A stretch of DNA of 64,000 bases, taken from positions 1-64,000 of the forward strand of contig NZ_WELI01000017.1 of NCBI RefSeq assembly GCF_009184635.1, written 5' to 3'. The translations under genes and the position numbers were made by a program. The DNA comes from Rudanella paleaurantiibacter (GTDB taxonomy: Bacteria; Bacteroidota; Bacteroidia; Cytophagales; Spirosomataceae). This document shows, in pieces, positions 34,534 through 42,655 of the stretch. A model generated the notes under the pieces. The model did not search any database. It was given only the letters and a program-made list of their open reading frames with translations, and was not told where the DNA came from. Each line of letters opens with the position of its first letter. Position 1 is the stretch's first letter.

Positions 34534-35931
34534 ATGGCTTCACAGTACGATGTAATTGTGGTAGGTAGCGGGCCGGGCGGTTATGTAGCCGCCATCCGGG
34601 CGTCGCAATTGGGCATGAAAACTGCGGTAATCGAGCGCGAAAGTCTGGGCGGAATCTGTCTCAACTGGGGCTGTATTCCCACCAAAGCATTGCTCAAAAG
34701 TGCTCAGGTTTTTGAATACATCAAGCATTCGGCCGACTACGGGATCAAAGTAGCCGATGCCAGCGCCGATTTCGGGGCCGTTATCAAGCGGAGCCGGGGC
34801 GTAGCCGAATCCATGAGCAAAGGGGTGCAGTTTTTGATGAAGAAAAACAAAATCGACGTCATCAACGGCACCGGCAAAGTGGTTCCGGGCAAGAAAGTAA
34901 GCGTAACCGACAAAGACGGTAAAACAACCGAATACGAAGCCAAACATATTATTGTGGCTACCGGTGGCCGGGCACGGGCCCTGCCAACTGTTCCTATCGA
35001 CGGGCAGAAGGTCATTGAATACCGCAAGGCCATGACCCTCGAAAAACGGCCTGATTCGATGCTCATTATCGGGTCGGGAGCTATCGGCGTCGAGTTCGCG
35101 TATGTGTATGCCAGCATGGGTACCAAGGTGACCATCGTAGAGTTTATGCCGAACATTGTGCCGGTCGAAGACGAAGACGTCTCGAAAGAACTCGCCAAAC
35201 AATACAAAAAACTCGGCGTTGAGATTTACACCAACTCCGAAGTGTTGAAAGTGGATACGAGCGGAGCCGGTTGCAGCGTGCTGGTGAAAACCCCACAGGG
35301 CGAGAAAACCTTCCAGACCGACATTGTACTGTCGGCGGCAGGGGTGGTAGCCAACATCGAGAACATCGGTCTCGAAGAAACGGGCATCAAAACAGACCGG
35401 GGCAAAATTGTTACTGACGACTACTACCGGACCAACGTAGAAGGTTACTACGCCATCGGCGACTGTACCAAGGGGCAAGCCCTGGCGCACGTAGCCTCGG
35501 CCGAAGCCATCATCTGCGTGGAGAAAATTGCCGGGTTGCCCCATGTGGAGCCGCTCAACTACAACAACATTCCGGGCTGTACGTACTGCGTACCCGAGAT
35601 TGCGTCGGTAGGCTATACCGAAAAGGCGGCCCGCGAAGCCGGTTACGAGATTAAAGTGGGTAAATTCCCCTTCTCAGCGTCGGGTAAGGCAAAAGCGTCG
35701 GGGGCTCCCGAAGGTTTCGTGAAGGTAATCTTCGATGCGAAATACGGCGAATGGCTCGGCGCCCACCTGATCGGCAACAACGTAACGGAGATGATTGCTG
35801 AGGTGGTAGCCGCCCGCAAACTCGAAACCACTGGTCACGAGATTCTGAAGGCAGTTCACCCCCACCCGACCATGTCGGAAGCCATCAAAGACGCAACTGA
35901 AGCCGCCTACGACGAAGCAATTCACTTGTAG
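34534..35931 (+). CDS. lpdA: Dihydrolipoyl dehydrogenase
   Basis: LpdA is the FAD-dependent E3 subunit that reoxidises lipoyl groups of the 2-oxoacid dehydrogenase complexes and the glycine cleavage system. The 465-residue protein shows the FAD motif VIVVGSGPGGYVAAIRASQL, the redox disulphide GGICLNWGCIPTKAL, the NAD motif LIIGSGAIGVEFAYVYASMG, the second FAD motif YAIGDCTKGQALAHVA and the catalytic His-Glu pair in AVHPHPTMSEAIKDA. No E1 or E2 gene is adjacent. It probably forms a single-gene unit with its own -7 box and terminator. Confidence 0.97.
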   Translation: MASQYDVIVVGSGPGGYVAAIRASQLGMKTAVIERESLGGICLNWGCIPTKALLKSAQVFEYIKHSADYGIKVADASADFGAVIKRSRGVAESMSKGVQFLMKKNKIDVINGTGKVVPGKKVSVTDKDGKTTEYEAKHIIVATGGRARALPTVPIDGQKVIEYRKAMTLEKRPDSMLIIGSGAIGVEFAYVYASMGTKVTIVEFMPNIVPVEDEDVSKELAKQYKKLGVEIYTNSEVLKVDTSGAGCSVLVKTPQGEKTFQTDIVLSAAGVVANIENIGLEETGIKTDRGKIVTDDYYRTNVEGYYAIGDCTKGQALAHVASAEAIICVEKIAGLPHVEPLNYNNIPGCTYCVPEIASVGYTEKAAREAGYEIKVGKFPFSASGKAKASGAPEGFVKVIFDAKYGEWLGAHLIGNNVTEMIAEVVAARKLETTGHEILKAVHPHPTMSEAIKDATEAAYDEAIHL

Positions 35932-35954
35932 TCAATTCGTTTGTGCATAAAAAA

Positions 35955-35982
35955 AGGCTGGCCGGGTGGCCAGCCTTTTTTT
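35955..35982. terminator. Bidirectional terminator between lpdA and the DUF3267 gene
   Basis: AGGCTGGCC, the loop GGGT and GGCCAGCCT form a perfect 9-bp stem with an A-tract on one side and a T-tract on the other. The genes are convergent, and the T-tract reaches the stop codon of the downstream gene at 35981. Confidence 0.9.
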
Positions 35983-36655
35983 ATGCTGCCTTTTCGAGGA
36001 AAAAATATGAGCGTTGTTCGTTCTCGATATCGTCGTAGGTGTAAAACCGCGCTCCTTTGTGTTTGGCCTGATACCGAATCAGCACAAAATCGCCGACGCA
36101 GGCCGTTGTGTGAATAAACAGGGTCATCCCCCAGAAAAAGCCGTACTGTGGCCAGATAACCCAGCCGACAATAAGCCCCCCTGAGATTACCAGAAAGGGC
36201 ATAATGGCAATCCAGAACAGCTCCCGGCCATTGTGCACGAAGCGTTGCGCGTAGGCATACACAATCATGCTTTTCCACGACCCACCGAAGCCAACCTTCT
36301 GAGCACCGTAATACTTGAAAACAGCGGCATGAATCAGCTCGTGTATGGGCAGCAGCACAAAGAAACCCAGAAACGCCCAGCCAAACTCAGCACCCACCCG
36401 CCCAAACGCGTTGGGGAGTCCACCACCGGCCTTGCCCAATTGCCCACCAATCAGATACCCGAAAACACCTCCGCCCACCAGAAACCCGACGAAAAACAGG
36501 GTGGTCATTAAGCGATTATTGGGCTTTTGGGTGGATGAGGCTGTCGTTTGAAAGCCCAGTTCCTGCGCCAGAAACTGCCCCATTTCGTCGATGCGAAACG
36601 AGTTGATGAGTTCGTAGCGGTCTGAGTGATGCAGTTCGTCAATAGTCGGTTTCAT
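35981..36655 (-). CDS. DUF3267 zincin-like membrane protein
   Basis: The 224-residue protein has four or five membrane segments and an HExxH-type motif in LLPIHELIHAAVFKYYGAQK, which is typical of the DUF3267 putative zinc metallopeptidase family. Both His residues and the Glu are present. A possible third ligand lies in the later membrane helix region (TTACVGDFVLIRY), but this is uncertain. The substrate and function are unknown. It is transcribed towards lpdA and stops at the shared terminator. Confidence 0.8.
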   Translation of the reverse strand: MKPTIDELHHSDRYELINSFRIDEMGQFLAQELGFQTTASSTQKPNNRLMTTLFFVGFLVGGGVFGYLIGGQLGKAGGGLPNAFGRVGAEFGWAFLGFFVLLPIHELIHAAVFKYYGAQKVGFGGSWKSMIVYAYAQRFVHNGRELFWIAIMPFLVISGGLIVGWVIWPQYGFFWGMTLFIHTTACVGDFVLIRYQAKHKGARFYTYDDIENEQRSYFFLEKAA

Positions 36656-36712
36656 ACAGCAGGGGTTATTTTTTCCCTTAAAGTAAGTCCTTCTATCAAA
36701 AAACTCAACCGA

Positions 36713-38149
36713 TTAGGGACGAGGGGTGTGGAAGGGCCATTGTTGGCGTACACGCGACGAAACCAGGTAAGCAATTACTCCAAGCCCGATCACGGTCAGG
36801 CCGGAGAGCATGAAGGAAAGCCCGGTCGAGACGAAGATAAACGCCCAGACTCCAATAGCCAGCACAATAGGCACAGGGTAAATAGGCATTCGGAACGGAA
36901 AAGAAGTCGCCTTTTTGCGCGACCGCAGAATCCATAACCCGACCGCCTGACCGATAAACTGAATAACGATCCGCATGGCCAGAATCGCCGTAATGACGTC
37001 GCCCAGCCGAAACAAAAGGCTGAATATAAACGCCAGTCCACCCAGAAACAGCAGCGAGATATACGGAAACTGCCGGGTCGGATGCAACCGGGCGAAGATG
37101 GAGAAAAACTGCCCATCGGCCGCAGCGGCATAGGGCACGCGCGAATAGCCCAGCAGTACCGCAAACAGCGACGAAAACGCTACCACCAGTACCATGCCCG
37201 TAGCTATCTGAGCCGCCTTCACCCCATAAATCCGCTCAATTACACTACTGACAATGAATTTGCTCTCCTTGGCCTCTTGCCACGGAATTACGCCCACTAC
37301 GCTGATATTGAGCAAGAGGTACAAAACGGCAATGCCCGCAATGGAGATAAACATGCTCAAGGGAATATTGCGCCCCGGCTTCCGAATCTCCGACCCTAAG
37401 TGGCACACGTTATAATACCCAAGGTAGCAGTAGATGGTCTTTACCGAAGCGGCTCCCAGCCCTGCAGCCCACCAGTCACCATTGGCCGGGCTCGGTTCCA
37501 GTGCAGCGGCCAGAGTTTGACCAACCGGAATTTCGGCATGGGTGAGTCCTCCGATAATAATCCAGCTCAGGGTAAGCAACACAGCTCCCCAAAACACCAT
37601 CCCAATACGGCCGATGTCGTCAATTTTGCGGTAGAGAAGCAAAATCACAAATAGTACCGCCGTACCCGAAACGGCTTTTTGCTGCCACGGATCGAGCGGC
37701 ACGAGGTACGAGAAGTACTGCGCAAATCCAATGGCCCCCGAGGCTACTACCAGCGGGGCCTGTATGAGTGTTTGCCAGACGTACAGAAACGAAAACAAGC
37801 GCCCCCAACGCTGCTCTCCATACGCAATCTTCAAAAAGTTGTAGCTGCCTCCGGCCAACGGGTAAGCCGCCCCCAACTCAGCCCAGATAAAGGCGTCGAT
37901 AAACGAAACTACCGCGCCCAGCACCCACGCCCAGATAAACTGAGGGCCACCAATGATCTGAATCACAAGGGGTAATACCACAAACGGGCCAATACCCACC
38001 ATGTCGATCATGTTCAGGGCCGTTCCTTGTAAAAGACCAAGCCGCCGGGGCAAAGCGGTAGGAGTTGAATCAGAAGGGACACCAGGGTGTCCGGGAGCCG
38101 TAGAGTTTGCCAAATCAGGAGAGGAAAAAGGGGTCTGAACTACCGGCAT
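36713..38149 (-). CDS. APC-superfamily amino acid permease
   Basis: The 478-residue protein has about twelve membrane helices and APC signatures: GTALNMIDMVGIGPFVVLPL in TM1, WAELGAAYPLAGGSYNFLK in TM2-3 and RKPGRNIPLSMFISIAGIA between TM6 and TM7. It has a ~38-residue Pro/Ser-rich N-terminal cytosolic tail. The family moves amino acids or polyamines with protons or by exchange. The substrate is not shown by sequence. It is divergent from the exported low-complexity gene and about 55 nt downstream of the DUF3267 start. Confidence 0.92.
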   Translation of the reverse strand: MPVVQTPFSSPDLANSTAPGHPGVPSDSTPTALPRRLGLLQGTALNMIDMVGIGPFVVLPLVIQIIGGPQFIWAWVLGAVVSFIDAFIWAELGAAYPLAGGSYNFLKIAYGEQRWGRLFSFLYVWQTLIQAPLVVASGAIGFAQYFSYLVPLDPWQQKAVSGTAVLFVILLLYRKIDDIGRIGMVFWGAVLLTLSWIIIGGLTHAEIPVGQTLAAALEPSPANGDWWAAGLGAASVKTIYCYLGYYNVCHLGSEIRKPGRNIPLSMFISIAGIAVLYLLLNISVVGVIPWQEAKESKFIVSSVIERIYGVKAAQIATGMVLVVAFSSLFAVLLGYSRVPYAAAADGQFFSIFARLHPTRQFPYISLLFLGGLAFIFSLLFRLGDVITAILAMRIVIQFIGQAVGLWILRSRKKATSFPFRMPIYPVPIVLAIGVWAFIFVSTGLSFMLSGLTVIGLGVIAYLVSSRVRQQWPFHTPRP

Positions 38150-38334
38150 TTAGCCGTACTGCTAAGTGAGACAGGCTGTTGATTAGTTCCGACGGGTACA
38201 AAGTTGTGGCGAACCAAGCCAGCCCCGGACCAGTGGCACTGTATCAAAACAAAATAACCAACAATTCCTGTAGACTTTAGTTGGTAAATAACAATCCAGT
38301 TGGAACAAACGACTCAACAACGAAAAACAAGCTC

Positions 38335-38934
38335 ATGAAACGTTCATTCTTTGCCGCAGCATTGCTCATCGGCCTATCGGTCGGAGCCAGCGCCCAAACC
38401 CAAACGCAGAACACCTCCAATGGGGTCTCCACCAAATCGAGCCCCGCAACCGGGTCGGCCGAGGGGCTCAACCGGAAAGGTACCGGAGAGGAAAGCCCCA
38501 AAATGAAGTCAGGCGTTAGCCGAAGCGGTAACAGTAACCTCTCGCCTACCGGCCCCACCAACACACACGGGAGCACTTCCGAAGGTACCGGTAGTGTTCG
38601 CTCTACAGGCGGAGCCGAAGGAACTGGCACCCGGCAAGCGCGTGGCGGTGTGAAAGGGGCTCAAAATACCCGCAACAACACGGCCAACGACGGCGGTACA
38701 ACCGGCCCCGGCGCTACCGGCGGCAACAGTCGCAATACTACCCGGACCAACGAAGAGTCGACCTCGGGCTCAACAGGCGGCTCAAAACGGCCTACTTCAG
38801 CTGCGAGCGTTCAGAAAGAATCACGCACCAATGACCGGAACGTGGGTACGGGTTACCCGGAGCCAACGGGCGTTGGTAAGCCCGGCACCCCTGCCGGAAC
38901 GGCCAAAGGCAAAAAAGGCACGTCGAATCAATAA
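38335..38934 (+). CDS. Exported low-complexity Gly/Ser/Thr/Asn-rich protein (199 aa)
   Basis: No family is recognised. The ATG at 38335 starts a clean signal peptide (MKRSFFAAALLIGLSVGASA, then QTQ). The longer in-frame start at 38281 would bury it. The mature part is hydrophilic and disordered, rich in G, S, T, N, K and R with TGGSKRPTSAAS-like segments, and it has no cysteine or membrane segment. Its net positive charge and repeats suggest a periplasmic or surface protein. Nothing more can be said. A double hairpin follows. Confidence 0.7.
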   Translation: MKRSFFAAALLIGLSVGASAQTQTQNTSNGVSTKSSPATGSAEGLNRKGTGEESPKMKSGVSRSGNSNLSPTGPTNTHGSTSEGTGSVRSTGGAEGTGTRQARGGVKGAQNTRNNTANDGGTTGPGATGGNSRNTTRTNEESTSGSTGGSKRPTSAASVQKESRTNDRNVGTGYPEPTGVGKPGTPAGTAKGKKGTSNQ

Positions 38935-38943
38935 GGTTTCATG

Positions 38944-39023
38944 TTTTTTTGTTTATGGTTCAACGTGCGTCGGCAACAAACCATGAACAAAAAAAGGCCA
39001 GCTGCACCGCGGCTGGCCTTTTT
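38944..39023. terminator. Two consecutive hairpins between convergent genes
   Basis: Bases 38944-38960 (TTTTTTTGTTTATGGTT) pair with 38979-38995 over 17 bp with one G-T pair. Immediately after, AGGCCAGC (38995-39002) pairs with GCTGGCCT (39012-39019), followed by a T-tract. Together they can stop transcription from both sides. Confidence 0.75.
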
Positions 39024-39035
39024 GCAATCAGGTAA

Positions 39036-40130
39036 TTAAGCCTCCGCGACTTCGGCCAGCACGGGATAATCCGTGTAGCCTTTTTCGCCGGGCGTATAAA
39101 ACGTTGAGAAATCAGGTTGATTGAGGTCAGCACCGGCTTTGAAGCGCTCCACCAGATCGGGGTTGGCGATGAACGGACGGCCAAATGCCACCAGATCAGC
39201 GCGGCCGCTTTCGAGGGCTTCTTCGGCTGTCTGAGCGGTGTAGCCACCGCTCAAAATGAGCGTACCCGTGTACAACTGACGAATTTGCGCTACAATCTCG
39301 GGCGCTACCGCCGGAGCGCCCATGCTCGCGTGGTCTACCAGGTGCACGTATACCACGTAGTCGTTCAGTTTCTCGGCCAGATAGGTGTAGATCGCATCGT
39401 ACTCAGGGCTGTACGGCATATCGTTGAACACACCGTAGGGCGACAACCGAATCCCTACTTTTTCTTTTCCGATAGCGGCCGACACGCCTTCGGCTACTTC
39501 CAGCGCAAACCGGGCGTAGTTTTCTACACTGCCGCCGTACTCGTCGGTACGGGTGTTGCTGGTAGGCCGCAAAAACTGCTCAATCAGGTAGCCATTGGCG
39601 CCGTGCAGCTCCACTCCGTCAAAGCCCGCTTCAATGGCATTCTGAGCGGCCGTTACAAACTCCTGCACCGTGGCTTTCACCTCTTCGGTTGTGAAGGCAC
39701 GGGGCGTCGGATGATCCAACATACCCTGCTCGTCGGTGTAAATCTGACCCGCAGCGGCAATAGCTGAAGGAGCCAGCACCTGCCCACCTGCGTGCATATT
39801 TACCGGATGGCCTACCCGGCCGGTGTGCATCAGCTGGGCAAAAATGCGCCCGCCTTTGGCATGAACCGCTGCGGTAACGGCTTTCCAACCGGCTACCTGC
39901 TCCGGCGTGTACAGACCCGGTACCCGAGCGTAGCCATTACCATTGGGCGAGGGAGCCACGCCCTCTGTAATCAACAAACCGGCCGATGCCCGCTGTTCGT
40001 AGTACGTGGCCATAATGTCGGTAACGTCGTGACCGGCCGTTGCCCGGTTACGCGTCATGGGTGCCATTACAATAGGATTTGATAAGGTCAGGCCGCCCAA
40101 TTGAGCGGGTGCGAATAGTTTATTTGCCAT
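39036..40130 (-). CDS. Old Yellow Enzyme-family alkene reductase (NADH:flavin oxidoreductase)
   Basis: The enzyme is an FMN-dependent reductase of activated C=C bonds or nitro esters. The 364-residue TIM-barrel protein shows LGGLTLSNPIVMAPMTRNRA, the GVELHGANGYLIEQFLRPTS motif with the substrate-binding His and Asn (HGAN), TDEYGGSVENYARF, and the FMN phosphate-binding ILSGGYTAQTAEEAL with DLVAFGRPFIANPDLVERF. It resembles NemA/XenB-type enzymes. The physiological substrate is unknown. It lies 74 nt downstream of an ArsR-type regulator on the same strand, so the regulator probably controls it. Confidence 0.93.
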   Translation of the reverse strand: MANKLFAPAQLGGLTLSNPIVMAPMTRNRATAGHDVTDIMATYYEQRASAGLLITEGVAPSPNGNGYARVPGLYTPEQVAGWKAVTAAVHAKGGRIFAQLMHTGRVGHPVNMHAGGQVLAPSAIAAAGQIYTDEQGMLDHPTPRAFTTEEVKATVQEFVTAAQNAIEAGFDGVELHGANGYLIEQFLRPTSNTRTDEYGGSVENYARFALEVAEGVSAAIGKEKVGIRLSPYGVFNDMPYSPEYDAIYTYLAEKLNDYVVYVHLVDHASMGAPAVAPEIVAQIRQLYTGTLILSGGYTAQTAEEALESGRADLVAFGRPFIANPDLVERFKAGADLNQPDFSTFYTPGEKGYTDYPVLAEVAEA

Positions 40131-40204
40131 GATGATTTAAATCGTGTTATCCAGGAGCACAACCAATCGAATCATTTAAAAGTTTGAATGTATTTGAAAA
40201 AATT

Positions 40205-40474
40205 TTAACCCAGCCCTTTCAAAAAGTCACACAATTGCTGGAGTGCCTGCTTGTTGAGCCGCAGAAATACGTTGCGTCCTTCTTTCTGGGTATCCACCAA
40301 TCCGCTATCGGTAAGCTGCTTGACGTGGTGCGATACACACGGCTGCGACAAGCCCGTCATCTCCTGCACATCGGAGCTGGTCATGGTTTCTTGCTTAGCC
40401 AACTGCATCAGGATCGCCAGCCGGTATTTATCGGCAATGGCCCCCGTCACTTTCTCCACGTTTTTTGGTTCCAT
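40205..40474 (-). CDS. ArsR-family winged-helix transcriptional regulator
   Basis: The 89-residue protein contains a complete winged helix: KYRLAILMQLAKQETMTSSD, the recognition helix region MTGLSQPCVSHHVKQLTDSG, and the wing TQKEGRNVFLRLNK. ATG at 40474 (MEPKNVEKVTG) is preferred over TTG at 40495. The single Cys in the recognition helix is not the CxC metal site of ArsR sensors, so the signal is unknown. An oxidised or electrophilic ligand would fit the neighbouring Old Yellow Enzyme (inference). Both genes are on the minus strand and probably form an operon. Confidence 0.88.
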   Translation of the reverse strand: MEPKNVEKVTGAIADKYRLAILMQLAKQETMTSSDVQEMTGLSQPCVSHHVKQLTDSGLVDTQKEGRNVFLRLNKQALQQLCDFLKGLG

Positions 40475-40570
40475 AGCGGTAGGTTGTTCGTCCAAAACGA
40501 TAGAGGGCGGTCTTTAATTCACTAACTCAATAGACATAGCCGCAAATTCCTCTTTCTCGTGTTTTTGACT

Positions 40571-42189
40571 ATGAATGTAAAACGCTACGTCTACACCAGC
40601 TTACTCTGCCTTTTGTGCACGACCGCCCGAGGGCAAACGTTTACCTCATCTGAGCTACCCATCTTACTGATCAACACAGGCGGGCAACCCATCATCAACG
40701 AGCCAAAGATACGGGCTACGCTCACATTGATTGATAATGGAACCGGGAAACGCAATTATATCACCGATAAACCAGCCCTCACAAGCCCGATTGGCATTGA
40801 GCTTCGGGGGTCGTCGTCACAAGATTTTTTTCCGAAAAAGCCTTACGGGTTCGAACTGCGCGACTCCGGCGGTAGCAACTCGGTTAAGCTGTCGCTGGTG
40901 GGTATGCCCGCCGAAAGCGACTGGATACTCAACGCGACGTACAATGACAAAACCCTGCTACGCGAAGCTTTAGCCTACGACCTCAACCGCCGAATCAGCC
41001 GCTACTATACGCCCCGTTTCCGGTTCTGCGAGGTCGTACTGAACAATGGTACGATGGTCTGTACCTATTGCAGGAAAAAATAAAACGGGACAAAAACCGG
41101 GTCGATATCACCAGTATCAAGAAAACCGACCTGTCGGGCGACGCGCTAACGGGCGGCTACCTACTCAAAATTGATAAGTTTGAGGGGTCAATGTCAGAAT
41201 CGTGGATGTCGGCGCAAACCGGGCTCAATACCGAACAGGTCAATATCCTCATTGACCGGCCCAAACCAGAAGACCTGGCCCTCGAACAGTTTCAATACAT
41301 CAAAAAATACGTTACCGACTTTGAGACCGCCCTGGCCAGCGACGCATTTACCGACTCAACAAATGGTTACGCCCGCTACCTCGACGTAGAGTCGGCAGTA
41401 GATTATCTGCTACTTACTGAGTTATGTCGCAATGTCGACGGCTATCGGCTCAGCACCTTTTTTTACAAAGACCGGGACAGCCGAAACGGCAAACTCACGA
41501 TGGGCCCCATCTGGGACTATAACCTCGCCTTTGCCAATGCCTCGTACTGCAACGCCGACAAGCCCGAAGGTTGGGCGTATCGGTTCAACGAAGTCTGCCC
41601 CCACGACCCCTACCCGCAACCGTTTTGGTGGGAGCGACTGCTGCAAGACCCTGCTTTTGCTTCCCGGCTAAACAATCGGTACAAAACGCTACGGCAGGGC
41701 GTACTGGCTACTCCCCGGATTCACGCCTACCTCGACTCCCTGGGAAAAAGCATTACCGATGCGCGTACCCGCAACTTCACCCGTTGGCCAGTGATCGGAA
41801 CGCAGCTTTGGCCTAACAACTTTGTCGGAAAAACCTACGAAGATGAAGTCAGCTATCTGAAAAACTGGGTTGCCAAACGACTTGCCTGGCTCGACGAGGC
41901 TATGCCACAATTGACAACCGAACCAACTTTTAGCCTCCAGGTAAGCCCGGTTCCGACAACCGAGACCGTCACGGTCCGCTACCAGCTCGACCAGCGTACG
42001 GATGTCCGGCTAATGGTAACTGATTTGCAGGGGCGAACGCTGTTTAAAACCGAAGTCATAAATCAAGCGCCGGGCCCGCACGCGTACACGTTACCTTCGG
42101 GTCAGCTACCAACCGGCCACGGCGTTTACCTACTTACCGTACAGGCAAGCGGCTATAAGCAAGCCACCCGGCGGATTATACGCTATTAG
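40571..42189 (+). pseudogene. CotH-family secreted protein with type IX sorting domain, broken by a frameshift
   Basis: Two overlapping frames together make one CotH kinase-family protein. The first frame (from ATG 40571, signal peptide ending ARGQ) contains IGIELRGSSSQDFFPKKPYG, SDWILNATYNDKTLLREALA and FCEVVLNN, and then stops at 41083. The second frame continues without loss of homology from YDGLYLLQEKIKRDKNRVDI (41050 onwards) through MGPIWDYNLAFANA to 42189. The join is at GGTAC (41048-41052), where one base seems to be missing, so that Asn-Asn-Gly-Tyr-Asp-Gly would be restored by +1. The last ~85 residues are a type IX secretion C-terminal sorting domain. No slippery sequence is visible. 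Sequencing error and true decay are equally possible. Confidence 0.85.
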
Positions 42190-42274
42190 GTTTGCCAAAC
42201 CGTCTGCTTTTAGAGATACCGTCGGGTAATGCCCAGGTACGACCCGACTCGTCACGTAACCATTTAATACCCTG

Positions 42275-42607
42275 ATGACTATTTCTTGGGCTGACTTTGA
42301 AAAGGTTGAGATGCGCGTGGGCACCATTGTGGCTGCTGAACCCTTTCCGAAAGCCCGTAAACCAGCTTACCAGCTCACTATCGACTTCGGGACGTTGGGT
42401 ACCCGCCGATCGTCGGCCCAGATTACGACCCTCTACGAACCCGAAACACTGGTTGGGCGGCAGGTTGTTGCCGTCGTGAATTTTCCTCCCAAGCAAATCG
42501 CTACCTTTATGAGCGAATGCCTGGTGTTGGGTTCGGTAGCCGAAAACGGTACCGTAACCCTGCTACAACCCGAGCGGCCCGTGGAAAACGGGTTACGTAT
42601 CGGTTAA
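42275..42607 (+). CDS. csaA: CsaA-like tRNA-binding-domain protein
   Basis: The 110-residue protein is a single OB-fold EMAP/tRNA-binding domain. It has the start TISWADFEKVEMRVGTIV, YQLTIDFGTLGTRRSSAQIT, LVGRQVVAVVNFPPKQIATF and MSECLVLGS. CsaA homologues have been described as dimeric chaperones with export-related activity in Bacillus subtilis, but the role in Bacteroidota is not established. The length matches CsaA rather than the C-terminal domain of MetG. It lies 85 nt after the CotH gene and 48 nt before the cupredoxin gene. Confidence 0.88.
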   Translation: MTISWADFEKVEMRVGTIVAAEPFPKARKPAYQLTIDFGTLGTRRSSAQITTLYEPETLVGRQVVAVVNFPPKQIATFMSECLVLGSVAENGTVTLLQPERPVENGLRIG

Positions 42608-42655
42608 TTCCGTTTGAATACAGATTGATGCCTAATGGTCGCAGACCACATACGA

